DNA of 64,000 bases from Tragulus kanchil (Eukaryota; Chordata; Mammalia; Artiodactyla; Tragulidae): assembly GCA_022376925.1 (NCBI GenBank), contig JAIOJX010000005.1, positions 90,059,001 through 90,123,000 on the forward strand, written 5' to 3'. Below are positions 11,791-22,510 of this stretch, one piece after another. The notes beneath the pieces were generated by a model. The model was not told the origin of the DNA. It did not search any database and saw nothing but the letters and a program-made list of their open reading frames with translations. Both the position numbers and the translations under genes were made by a program. Every line of letters starts with the position of its first letter. Position 1 is the first letter of the stretch.

Positions 11791-11822
11791 TTGTGTGTGT
11801 GTGTGCGCGCGCGTGTGTGTGT
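11791..11822. repeat. TG/CG alternating repeat (copy at 12883-12914)
   Basis: A run of TG followed by GCGCGCGCG and more TG gives a strictly alternating purine-pyrimidine tract, a Z-DNA-prone sequence. It sits directly beside the SINE insertion point. Confidence 0.85.
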
Positions 11823-11828
11823 ATTCCT

Positions 11829-11984
11829 TTATTTATTTATGTATTTATTTTGGGCAGGGGTTGGGTTGGGGAAGGAGGGGAGCAGGCGGGCCACTTCTAT
11901 TGGTCTTTCATTTCTCTATTTTTCATCCGTCTTTGTTCTTTGGCTTTTGTGGGCCTCCCATCGCAGTGGCCTCTGTTGTCTCAG
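11829..11984 (-). mobile_element. Young tRNA-Glu SINE, truncated by D4 junction
   Basis: This is the 3' half only (tail to about mid-body) of the same insertion that is complete at 12923-13237. Truncation coincides with the D4 copy junction, so it is most likely not biological. Several tail bases differ from the full copy. Confidence 0.85.
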
Positions 11985-12922
11985 CACAGTACTGAATCAT
12001 GGCATGGCGCTTTCTGGTAGGTGTATGTTTGCATCCTAGCAACAGTAAACACATTTAGGAAAATGCATCAGTGGGAAAGTATGCTGGTCCCATAGTTCAT
12101 GTGCTCCATTGTGAGATATTAATACTGGAATTTATTGAATCGAGGATATAGTATAAGAAAGTGAGGCCCCAGGTTTTCATGTATTCCCTCTCACTTTTGC
12201 ATTTTAAACTTTTCTCCTCAAAGTCTTTCACGTCCTCCTACAAATATGCTTATTTCTCTTCCAGTCTAAAATAAGCCAGGGTTGCCACCAAGAGGTAGCT
12301 GTGCAGCTTTGGTCAAGTGTCTCTACCACTCTGTTTTTGCCTCATGTGTAAATTAAGGATAATAATAGAACTACCACACAGGATTTATGTAAGAATTAAA
12401 TGACCTAAAAGTTACATGTTATTTAAGAATAATAACATGTAACTGAAGAAATAATGATCATGAACATGGAACTCACGTATTCCCATACCTGCTGGTTACC
12501 TACAGGCTAGATTTTGAATCAAGACTGATGGATTCATTAAAATTCTGATTACTCCATTTGTATTTGCTCAAAATTCTAAGTTCCAAGAACTGCTTCATTG
12601 CCTGCGTTTATATAGCTTTAACTCTTTACCATTATTTGCTGTTCCACAGCTGTTTGCGAAGGCTGGGATTTAAGTGCAACAATGTGCCTCTTTCTGCTAA
12701 AGAGCAGAAATTAATCAGGTCTGACTTTTCTCATTTGTAGGAAACGGAATTTTGTAGATTAATTAGCTGAAAGAGAACAGTATTCATGCCAAGTTCTACC
12801 AGAAGTGTTAAGTGCTACTCTCCTCTATGCAGAAATCATTTGCTGTAATATACGCATACACTATAAATATGTGTATATTATGTTGTGTGTGTGTGTGCGC
12901 GCGCGTGTGTGTGTATTCCTTT

Positions 12923-13237
12923 ATTTATTTATTTGTTTGTTTTTGGGTGGGCGGGTTGGGGAGGGAGGGGAGCGGGCGGGCCACTTCTATTGATCTTTCA
13001 TTTGTCTATTTTTCATCCGTCTTTGTTCTTTGGCTTTTGTGGGCCTCCCATCGCAGTGGCCTCTGTTGTCTCAGAACGCTGGCTCTGGGCTCATGCGCTC
13101 CAGAGCTCCGGCTCGGTAATTGGATACATCAGTCCAGCCACTCCGCGGCATGTGGGATCTTCCCAGACCAGGGATGGAAGTGGCGTCCCTTGCACTGCAA
13201 GGTGGTGTCCTTACCCACTGGACCACCAGGGAAGCCC
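12923..13237 (-). mobile_element. Young tRNA-Glu SINE, full length
   Basis: It ends in GGACCACCAGGGAAGCCC, the antisense A-box head, with the B box inverted near 13170 and a TTTATTTATTT tail at 12920-12935. Flanks TGTATTCCTTT and TGTATATTCCTTT look like an imperfect target duplication. The open frames of 141-148 codons crossing it are SINE readthrough. Confidence 0.9.
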
Positions 13238-13239
13238 TG

Positions 13240-14245
13240 TATATTCCTTTGAGAAAACATTTCTCAAGAAAACAAAAACTTTTTTTAGGCTGCCTAGAGG
13301 TTGGATGTAAAGTAGACAGGTTTGTCCTTAAGACTCTTTTTTTGTAGCCCTCACTTCCCCAAATACCCACAGCCTCATGCTTGTTCCTGACTTCCCAGGG
13401 AGCCCTACAGCCAACTTGGGAAGCATCCTGTTCCCTGGAATGCACTCTTTTTCCTTCCCAGCCCTCAGACAGACTCAGATACACACACGCATCTATATAC
13501 ACATGCACACACCACATGAGAGCCTTTCCTAAATCTCATTTTCTCTAAGTGGCATAAGTTTTCATAAAAGACTAGTCCCCAGGACCTTATCTTTAGTGAA
13601 AATCCAAGTACCTCCTGGAAAGTGACATTAATAGTGACATTTAACCTCTTGAGTCTCTGAGAGCAATAGACACCACCTTCCACTTTACATTACGTGAATA
13701 CCTCGTAGGCACGCCCTTCTGGGGGGATTCGTGGATTTTCTGACATTGGCCCATAGAATCCAAGTTAATAAGTAAATACCTCGAGCTTAGATAATGATCT
13801 CTATATCCATGTAATTCTAATGATGGAAATATTTTTCATGTAAGTACACTTCATATTTGACAGATCATAAGATTATTTAATGTGGTCAAACAGAAAGTAT
13901 GAAGCCCTGTTCATTGTGTTAAGTGTTGATAAAAATGTTTATTAGGTAGCAAAGTACAAGATAATGGACTACCCCACATACCAGGACGGCAAACACTGTA
14001 TGTAAGAGCTGTGAATACTAACCCAAATTTGCCTAATTGTTGTCATTTGGATTTTTTTTTTAAGTTTTGTAGTTTTTTTTGGTATAAGCTTGGTATTAGT
14101 CTCCACCCTCTTGAAAGTCTAGTGAGCACTTAGCTAGGAAATGAAATAAAATATAGCTGAAATGTATTATGCATCGTTAGTGCATTACTGATGGAAATAA
14201 AGGGATAACTAGAAATTAAGTAGTATCCTAGAGTCAGAATAACAG
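13240..14245. other. Unassigned non-coding stretch
   Basis: I see unique AT-rich DNA with no recognisable repeat or exon. A 148-codon minus-strand frame enters from the SINE and has no domain. Confidence 0.45.
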
Positions 14246-14247
14246 AA

Positions 14248-14253
14248 TATATA

Positions 14254-14289
<36 letters not shown>

Positions 14290-14300
14290 CACATACACAT
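14248..14300. repeat. TA/TG microsatellite
   Basis: An ATATATGTGTGTGTGTG run is followed by about twelve TA units and ACACATACAC. It is a simple sequence repeat and likely length-polymorphic. Confidence 0.9.
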
Positions 14301-15530
14301 ATCTTGCTTTATCTTTTATGTAAAAAAAAAATAAAATCACTTTAAGAATACTGTAGAAAGAATACTGTAGAGATGTGGGGATTGCAGATGTATATCTGTG
14401 TGACCCATTTCAGACTTCTTTGTCAGAAATAAAAGATTAGAGACTTTACAAAAAATCTTCAGTTAAATACACACACTTTAAACAGACCGTGCCAAATAAG
14501 TCTAAAATTTGTTCTGCGTTGTAACGCTGGAATGATGCAGTTTATCCTTGTTTCTATTTATCCTTTCAATGGATCCAGTCTCTTTGTGCTGTAATCACTT
14601 TTCACAGCTCAGTGATTTGTCTGATACTGTCTTGAAGCACTGTTTCTTTGAAAGGGTCGAAATTAAACAGCATCCCCGAAACCCTCGAGACAGCACACAC
14701 CCCAGAGCCTCAGACTCATGGCTGCACAGGCAATGGTCAAAATAGAACGATGTCTTTATTTAACACAGTTTAGCGTTTACAATAGAGTGCTTTTATTTAT
14801 ATATTTGGTTTTTGCCTTTTCTGAGTGTCTGCCTGTGTTTCTTTTTTTTTTTTTTTCCCTTTTCAGCAGCTCCTGCCAAGCAAATGTGGCAATACTGACA
14901 GTTGCCACTTGAAGCAGCCTTGCCATTCCCTTCTGTCCCCCTCCATGTGTCCCTCTGGCTGGGCCAACAATGAGGTGATTGTAAGGAGGTAAAACAGGCA
15001 GAAATTAGTAAATACCATTCTAAAGTTAAAAAATAATACACACTGTATGTACTAGATAGATGCTTACATCAGAGCCTTGGAAGCAGCATCTGCTGACACA
15101 GCCGTGCAAAACAGATACTTGCATTAGGTGAATTTGTACTTGATTTAACATTAGCTTCCAAAGGAAACACGCTGGGTATCATTTACTCTCCACATCGTAT
15201 TAAAATATTTTGCATATGATTAAGCAGCATATGTCTTCCACAGGAAATCTCCAAAGCCATTCTGGATAAAGCTTTAAGTTGCTTCTTTATACTTTTCTCC
15301 ATTTAGGAGCAGAACACTAAGGAAATATGCCCATGTGCATGCACTTATACTGGCAGAGATAGAATATCTTAATTAGTTTTAATCGTGAGGAGAATGGTAA
15401 GTAGATGCATTTATGCTGAGTTTAGCACAATAGAAAATGAGCTTAGATAGCAACAAAAGATCTTGTATGACCTACGTGGACCAATTTCCTGATGCTGTGA
15501 GTTGTTCCAATGAGCTATTAAGAGATTAGA
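14301..15530. other. Unassigned non-coding stretch
   Basis: This is AT-rich DNA with poly-T tracts and frames below 85 codons. None has a recognisable domain, and I see no repeat family. Confidence 0.45.
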
Positions 15531-15535
15531 GCTAT

Positions 15536-15808
15536 TAGTTTTTTAAGATTGATTTATTTATTTTAAAAAAGATGTATTTATTTTTGACTGAGCTCGATTG
15601 TGGTTGCTGCCTGTGGGATGTCTGTTAGTTGCTGTGAGCAGGTTGAGGTGTGCTGGCTTATTGCGCTCTCGGCAGGTGGGCTTCAGTAGTTGTGGCACAC
15701 AGGCTTAGTTGCTCCACAGCATGTGGAATCTTCCCAGACCAAGGATCGAACTCATGTCCCCTACATTGGCAGGCTGATTCTTAACCACTAGACCATCAAG
15801 GAAGTCCT
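15536..15808 (-). mobile_element. CHR-type tRNA-Glu SINE (older)
   Basis: Antisense words TTCAGTAGTTGTGGCACAC, CTTAGTTGCTCCACAGCATG, GAATCTTCCCAGACCAAGG and ATTCTTAACCACTAGACC match the cetartiodactyl CHR-2 family. It is well diverged and belongs to a different subfamily from the young SINE in this window. Confidence 0.85.
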
Positions 15809-16049
15809 GGATCTGTAGTTTATTTAAATAAACATTTTAAAAGGTAGTGACCCTTTGGGGAAATACGAGCCAATTTCTGTCTTCTTCTTTTTTTTAATTT
15901 ACTGTAAAATAATTTCTCTGCAGAAATGAGCTGCATATATAGTCATAACTGAAGGCAGTCAGGTCACTTCCATTTTAATTGATTGCTACTTGTGATAAAA
16001 TTGTGTATTTTTTTTTTAATGAAGGAAGAAATGAATGTAATTGCTTTTT

Positions 16050-16370
16050 TTCTTTTTAAAAGATTTATTTATTTATTTATTTTGGGGGGTGGGAGGGAGG
16101 GGAGCAGGCGGGCTACTTCTCTTGGTCTTTCATCTGTCTATTTTCATCCATCCTTGTTCCTTGGCCCATGTGGGCCTCCCATCGCGGTGGCCTCTGTTGT
16201 CGCAGAGCACTGGCTCTGGGCGCATGCGCTCCAGAGCTCCGGCTCGGCAACTGGACACATCGGTCCTGCCGCTCCGCGGCACGTGGGATCCTCCCAGGCC
16301 AGAGATCGAACCGGCGGCCCTTGCACTGCAAGGTGGTGTCCTTACCCACTGGACCACCAGGGGAAGCCCA
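16050..16370 (-). mobile_element. Young tRNA-Glu SINE, full length
   Basis: Complete element on the minus strand, with tail TTTATTTATTTATTT at 16064-16081, the body word GGTCTTTCATCTGTCTATTT, inverted B box near 16300 and antisense head GGACCACCAGGGGAAGCCC. The 143- and 111-codon frames here are SINE readthrough. I could not find a clean target duplication. Confidence 0.9.
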
Positions 16371-16639
16371 AAATAGTGTATTTTAATTTAGGTTGTGGAC
16401 TATTATTTATTTAATAACCTGCAAGAATAACTTTGGTGTGTTTATTAGCCTATGCTAACTCAAGGACAGGTTACTGTGTTTATCAGAAAAGAATGACCTC
16501 TGTGCGCCCATAATGGGAGAGAAATGAGTAGAAAACAGATTCTGAATCACAAGCAGGATTGATTACAAGGACCATCTTTTTTTATTTTTATTTTTTTTTT
16601 AATGAAGCTGGATTAACATCGTGGTAGTTTCAAGGTTTC

Positions 16640-16860
16640 CCTCTATTTTGATGTCATCTTAACTTTTACAAAACATGTAGAAGTAATCATTCTCATTTTT
16701 GTAACTATTGATTTAATGTCTGTAAAGTATTCCATCACAGAGATATAATCTTATCTAACCACTACTCTGTTATTAGACGTCGCTTCCACTTGTACCTTAC
16801 TGTATATACTAATGCTGGAATGAACATTTACCAATAAATCTTGTGTACATGTAATATTAT
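16640..16860 (-). mobile_element. Possible ancient L1-like fragment
   Basis: TAAAGTATTCCATCACAGAG, ACCACTACTCTGTTATTAGA and AATGCTGGAATGAACATTTA loosely follow the antisense L1 3' end order. Divergence is high and the call is weak. Confidence 0.35.
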
Positions 16861-16975
16861 GTCTTTAACAATAACATTTTTAAGTCCATCTTTATCCTAA
16901 GATATAAAATTGACACCAGCTTAAAACTGATTTTAAACCTACATAAGTCTATAGAAGATCTGTAGTGTTAAAGAT

Positions 16976-17931
16976 GTTGTTACTGAAAGTGGGGTCCAGC
17001 TGTGTGCTGCTAGAAAGCTGAGACTGGAGAGGCAGGGTTGGTAGAAAGGAGAGTCGGCTTTATTTGAGGCAGGAGAGGGCAGACTCTTGTGCAAAAGCCA
17101 CTCCCCAATGACAATGAATGGGCAAGGGCTTTTAAACAGGGAGTTTCAGGGGTGTATCCGGAGGGGACTGTGTGCAGAAACAGCACAGCTAGCTCTGACC
17201 ATCACTGTGAAATTGGTCAGGGGGTGGTCTGATGACTGCATCTTGACTGGGTTTTTTTTTTTTTTTTTTTGGCTACTTCTAGTTGTCACTCATTTATTTA
17301 TTGTCATCCGTCTTTGTTCTTTGACCCGTGTGGGCCTCCCATCGCAGTGGCCTCTGTTGTCACAGAGCACCAGCTCTGGGCGCATGCGCTCCAGAGCTCC
17401 AGCCCGGTAATTGGACACATCAGTCCAGCTGCTCCGCGGCACGTGGGATCTTCCCAGGCCAGGGATCGAACTGGCGCCCCTTGCACTGCAAGGCGGTGTC
17501 CTTACCCACTGGACCACCAGGGAAGCCCTGCATCTTGATTGTTTTGAGTACAGTTAATGTTCAGTTCCAGGGTCAGTTTGTTCCCATTTCCCGAGGCCAG
17601 TTCTTACCACTGTGGCAGCTTACGTCATGGCTACAGTCCAGTAATCATGTACAACTTCTTCCATCTGGTAGGAGTTTCAGTATCTATAAGACAGCTCACA
17701 GTATATGACGTAGAATGTTATTTGTAGCCTTTCAAGAAAAACTAAAGGTCATTGGCTTTGTTTAATAACTAAACTATTATTATTTTGTCCTATTTGACTG
17801 CTTTTCTGTGCTTACCTTCTTGTTTCTCTGATTAAAGTTATTATTTGGCTAAAGTTTTTATATAGACAAAAGGCAGGCAGAGACCATGGCAGGGAAGGAT
17901 CATAGAGTCCTGCTCCATTTCAGTGTCACTG
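16976..17931 (-). mobile_element. Endogenous retrovirus LTR, probably solo (copy at 18073-19028)
   Basis: On the minus strand a TTTAAAAGCC TATA-like box (about 17133) is followed within 80 bp by the polyadenylation signal AATAAA (17059-17064) and a short U5-like end finishing in AGTAACA. The 5' boundary near 17931 is a guess. Text resembling a ruminant BTLTR1-type LTR is recalled but unverified. I see no gag, pol or env beside it. A young SINE interrupts it at 17249-17527. A third partial copy is at 19941-20151. Confidence 0.55.
17249..17527 (-). mobile_element. Young tRNA-Glu SINE inside the LTR (copy at 18346-18624)
   Basis: It ends with GGACCACCAGGGAAGCC and has a poly-T start, with the GC-rich tail region missing. 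Target duplication CTGCATCTTGACTG / CTGCATCTTGATTG (13 of 14) flanks it. Nesting shows the LTR is older than this SINE. It spans the recurrent 107- and 126-codon frames. Confidence 0.9.
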
Positions 17932-19213
17932 AGACTTTATTTCTTGTTGTATTATCTTACATGGTTTTTATCAGTTCTTTTCGCTTATAAGTAACACCAT
18001 CTGCATAGACTTCAGTTTCCTATCTTAGAAAAAATAAACCTACATAAGCTAAAAATCTGTAGTGTTAAAGATGTTGTTACTGAAAGTGGGGTCCAGCTGT
18101 GTGCTGCTAGAAAGCTGAGACTGGAGAGGCAGGGTTGGTAGAAAGGAGAGTCGGCTTTATTTGAGGCAGGAGAGGGCAGACTCTTGTGCAAAAGCCACTC
18201 CCCAATGACAATGAATGGGCAAGGGCTTTTAAACAGGGAGTTTCAGGGGTGTATCCGGAGGGGACTGTGTGCAGAAACAGCACAGCTAGCTCTGACCATC
18301 ACTGTGAAATTGGTCAGGGGGTGGTCTGATGACTGCATCTTGACTGGGTTTTTTTTTTTTTTTTTTTGGCTACTTCTAGTTGTCACTCATTTATTTATTG
18401 TCATCCGTCTTTGTTCTTTGACCCGTGTGGGCCTCCCATCGCAGTGGCCTCTGTTGTCACAGAGCACCAGCTCTGGGCGCATGCGCTCCAGAGCTCCAGC
18501 CCGGTAATTGGACACATCAGTCCAGCTGCTCCGCGGCACGTGGGATCTTCCCAGGCCAGGGATCGAACTGGCGCCCCTTGCACTGCAAGGCGGTGTCCTT
18601 ACCCACTGGACCACCAGGGAAGCCCTGCATCTTGATTGTTTTGAGTACAGTTAATGTTCAGTTCCAGGGTCAGTTTGTTCCCATTTCCCGAGGCCAGTTC
18701 TTACCACTGTGGCAGCTTACGTCATGGCTACAGTCCAGTAATCATGTACAACTTCTTCCATCTGGTAGGAGTTTCAGTATCTATAAGACAGCTCACAGTA
18801 TATGACGTAGAATGTTATTTGTAGCCTTTCAAGAAAAACTAAAGGTCATTGGCTTTGTTTAATAACTAAACTATTATTATTTTGTCCTATTTGACTGCTT
18901 TTCTGTGCTTACCTTCTTGTTTCTCTGATTAAAGTTATTATTTGGCTAAAGTTTTTATATAGACAAAAGGCAGGCAGAGACCATGGCAGGGAAGGATCAT
19001 AGAGTCCTGCTCCATTTCAGTGTCACTGAGACTTTATTTCTTGTTGTATTATCTTACATGGTTTTTATCAGTTCTTTTCGCTTATAAGTAACACCATCTG
19101 CATAGACTTCAGTTTCCTATCTTAGAGATACCTACTTTAAATGAATCAAACCTAAATTTGAATAGACAAAATTTTGAAGATTATTGCACAGCTTTTAGAA
19201 AGGATTCTTTTTT

Positions 19214-19517
19214 GGGTTTCCCTGGTGGTCCAGTAGGTAAGGACACTGCCTTGCAGGGCAAGGGGCGCTGGTTGGATCCCTGGCCTGGGAAGATCCCACG
19301 TGCCGCGGAGCGGCTGGACCAATGTGTCCAATTACCGAGCCAGAGCTCTGGAGCGCGCGCACGCACCCAGAGCCGGTGCTCTGCAACAACAGAGGCCACT
19401 GCGATGGGAGGCCCACACAGGCCAAAGAACAAAGATGGATGAAAATAGATAAATGAAAGACCAATAGAAGTGGCCTGCCCTCCCCAACTCACCCCATCCC
19501 CACCCCAAGAAAAAAAA
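19214..19517 (+). mobile_element. Young tRNA-Glu SINE (D6 copy A)
   Basis: Full-length element on the plus strand with head GGGTTTCCCTGGTGGTCCAG, B box GGTTGGATCCC (one mismatch) and an A-rich tail. Perfect 17 bp target duplication AGAAAGGATTCTTTTTT at 19197-19213 and 19518-19534. Confidence 0.95.
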
Positions 19518-20344
19518 AGAAAGGATTCTTTTTTAAAGCAAAGATTAAAGAATTCACTTAATTAGTACCAATGTGTTTGAAATATAACTGAATTCACTAG
19601 ATTTTAGTGCAGGCATAATTTTGTGAAAATAAACCATTTGGACTTGAAAGTAGTTTTTGCAAATCTGTCTGTGGATCCAGGTACCTGAAAAATGTTTTAA
19701 CGATACAATTTACTGGGAGCAAATCCCTGAGGGGTGGTCCTGAAAAACTGGTTGTTGTTGTTGTTTTAATCTAGTCAGTGGGTTCTGATGATCAGCCAGG
19801 GTGGAGAGCTGTAGAATCAAGGACATCTTGTAGCATGTATCCTATGATGCCTTTTAGATTTAGACAGATATCAGTCAAAAGGAAGAAGGCACGGAAGAGC
19901 CAGGAGACTCTATGAGCTTAAAAAGTACTATAGCCCGGAAGAATGTTATTTGTAGCCTTTCAAGAAAAACTAAAGGTCATTGGCTTTGTTTAATAACTAA
20001 ACTATTATTATTTTGTCCTATTTGACTGCTTTTCTGTGCTTACCTTCTTGTTTCTCTGATTAAAGTTATTATTTGGCTAAAGTTTTTATATAGACAAAAG
20101 GCAGGCAGAGACCATGGCAGGGAAGGATCATAGAGTCCTGCTCCATTTCAGTGTCACTGAGACTTTATTTCTTGTTGTATTATCTTACATGGTTTTTATC
20201 AGTTCTTTTCGCTTATAAGTAACACCATCTGCATAGACTTCAGTTTCCTATCTTAGAGATACCTACTTTAAATGAATCAAACCTAAATTTGAATAGACAA
20301 AATTTTGAAGATTATTGCACAGCTTTTAGAAAGGATTCTTTTTT

Positions 20345-20644
20345 GGGTTTCCCTAGTAGTCCAGTGGGTAAGGACACTGCCTTGCAGTGCAAGGGGCACT
20401 GGTTCGATCCCTGGCCTGGGAAGATCCCATGTGCTGCGGAGCGGCTGGACAAATGTGTTCAATTACTGGGCCAGAGCTCTGGAGTGCACGCACCCAGAGC
20501 CGGTGCTCTGCAACAACAGAGGCCACTGCGATGGGAGGCCCATACAGGCCAAAGAACAAAGATGGATGAAAATAGACAAATGAAAGACCAATAGAAGTGG
20601 CCTGCCCTCCCCAACTCACCCCATCCCCACCCCAAGAAAAAAAA
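20345..20644 (+). mobile_element. Young tRNA-Glu SINE (D6 copy B)
   Basis: It occupies the same insertion site as 19214-19517, with the same 17 bp duplication at 20328-20344 and 20645-20661. Yet it carries about 15 substitutions and a 4 bp deletion in the alternating GC/CA stretch relative to copy A, including a restored B box GGTTCGATCCC. Confidence 0.95.
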
Positions 20645-21046
20645 AGAAAGGATTCTTTTTTAAAGCAAAGATTAAAGAATTCACTTAATTAGTACCAATG
20701 TGTTTGAAATATAACTGAATTCACTAGATTTTAGTGCAGGCATAATTTTGTGAAAATAAACCATTTGGACTTGAAAGTAGTTTTTGCAAATCTGTCTGTG
20801 GATCCAGGTACCTGAAAAATGTTTTAACGATACAATTTACTGGGAGCAAATCCCTGAGGGGTGGTCCTGAAAAACTGGTTGTTGTTGTTGTTTTAATCTA
20901 GTCAGTGGGTTCTGATGATCAGCCAGGGTGGAGAGCTGTAGAATCAAGGACATCTTGTAGCATGTATCCTATGATGCCTTTTAGATTTAGACAGATATCA
21001 GTCAAAAGGAAGAAGGCACGGAAGAGCCAGGAGACTCTATGAGCTA

Positions 21047-21675
21047 AGGCACCACAACCTTTGAGCCCTCTCTCTGTTATTTCTAAGAAATCCCACAGCA
21101 CTCTTCCTTGTCCTCACCCCCTGTTCTTTTCTAAACCATTTAAGGGGGTCAATAGGGGACTCTGGATCCGGAAGATTGTGTAATTCTTATAGACTGTATT
21201 TCTTCACTATAAGGAGGAAAAAAAAGATTAGTAGAATGTGGGAGTCAGTACCCAAAATAAAGTTTTTGTATAAGGCAGCATTTACCATCCCACTGTTCTA
21301 AATTTATGCACTGATAATATGTTTTATCTATCCACTTATAGAGAAAAAGAACTTACTATTCTACCTAAGAGAAAATTATTTGCCCCTTCCCTACCTCAAA
21401 AGAGAAAAGACAATCTCCCTGTGTATTTATTTACTAAACTCACTTTATATTCTGACAGTAAGCAGCCCTGGGCACATGTTAAAGGAGGGCTATGGCGGTG
21501 AGAGTGAGCATGACTTGACATCTCAAGCTCCATCAATCCCACAACAAAATCAATGGATCTGGCTCCTCACTTTCTCCCTCCTCATTCTATGAACATTGGT
21601 GTGAAAGCTCTATGCTCAGATAAAAATAAATACATCCAATCCCTGCCATGATGATGTTTACTTTTCTCAATCAAT
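21047..21675. other. Unassigned non-coding stretch
   Basis: No recognisable repeat or exon. Short frames (60-70 codons) near 21319-21592 lack domains. Confidence 0.45.
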
Positions 21676-21940
21676 ATTTTTATCGAAACATAGTTGATTG
21701 CCAATATTGTGTTCATTTCTGCTATACAGCAAAGTGATTCAGTTATGCATATATATACACTCTTTTTAAAATACTCTTTTCCATTTAAAATACTCTATTC
21801 CATTCCAATATTTGGAAATATTCTTTTCCATTCCATTACCATAGGATAATTGAATATAGTTCCCAGTGCTATAGAATAGGACCTTGCTGTTTATCCCCCC
21901 TATATATAAAAACTTCCATCAGCTAACCCCAACGAAGCTT
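21676..21940 (-). mobile_element. L1 LINE 3'UTR fragment
   Basis: ATCGAAACATAGTTGATTGC, TTCTGCTATACAGCAAAGTG and AGTTCCCAGTGCTATAGAAT are antisense words of the cetartiodactyl L1 3' UTR. The middle has a local expansion of TATTCCATTCC-like units. Confidence 0.8.
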
Positions 21941-22510
21941 ACTTTTTAATAAGGGAAAGTAGATAAGCAAGCTGCCCAGCCTCAGCAGAATGGTTGGGGG
22001 ACGGAGGTAGTTCTGTGATCTTCAGAGGTTGAGTTGTACAGGTGGGAAACCAATTCTGAGAGCCTTGACTGTGATTGAAAGGAGAGAAGGGATGTAATAT
22101 TAGATACCAGAGGAGGAAAATGCTTTCTCAAGTCCAAATCCTTTGGAGAGGGTAAGCAAGATGGATACCCACAAAAGAAAAAGATCTGGAAAAAAAGAAA
22201 GTAAGTGTAGGGTACAGGCTTCTGGTGGAAACTTCTCAAAACAATAATCAAATTTTCTTGAATTTTTTTAAGTGAAATGATAACATGGAGTCTTAATAAT
22301 GTAGCAAATAGACACCATCTATGGCTTTCTAAAGCAAAAGGTATCTTACTGAAAGTTACTGCCACTCTCTGCTATGAAGGGATTGGAGAACCTGGCTTGG
22401 AAAACAAAAAATAAAGATAAATTGATTGTGCATGCTGTATGTCAGGGATGTAGAAAGTGAAAATTCACTCTTCAGAGTTATTCCAAAATACCTTACCCTT
22501 GTCTATGGTT
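21941..22510. other. Unassigned non-coding stretch
   Basis: A 127-codon minus-strand frame (21982-22365) has no recognisable domain, signal or splice context, so I do not call it a gene. The rest shows no clear repeat. Confidence 0.4.

Larger units (their letters stand above)
10901..13074. repeat. Tandem duplication D4 (offset 1095-1092 bp)
   Basis: Copy A is 10901-11984, then 11 bp of filler, and copy B is 11996-13074. Copy A is cut inside a young SINE while copy B continues through it. The copies are nearly identical except in a GT tract, one G run and the SINE tail, where several bases differ. Confidence 0.95.
16935..19126. repeat. Tandem duplication D5 (offset 1101-1097 bp)
   Basis: Copy A is 16935-18029 and copy B is 18036-19126. 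They are essentially identical, including a nested SINE, apart from a few bases near the start. Each contains an ERV LTR. The second half of copy B is used again as the start of D6. Confidence 0.95.
18810..21046. repeat. Tandem duplication D6 (offset 1131 bp)
   Basis: Copy A is 18810-19918, then about 22 bp of filler, and copy B is 19941-21046. Flanking unique DNA is identical between copies, but the SINE inside differs at roughly 15 positions plus a 4 bp indel. Copy A overlaps copy B of D5. Confidence 0.95.

Noticed and set aside
11791..12914. CRISPR-like or phage-like repeat structure
   Set aside because: The genome is mammalian. Repeats are microsatellites, SINEs and long duplicates, with no short regularly spaced direct repeats.
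16983..17708. Repeated 107-, 89- and 126-codon frames that look like a small gene family
   Set aside because: They are readthrough of the young SINE nested in an LTR, duplicated by D5. The same peptide shadows recur at every SINE copy.
16935..19126. Tandem LTRs as a complete provirus
   Set aside because: The interval between the two LTR copies is short flanking DNA from the duplication, with no gag, pol or env sequence.
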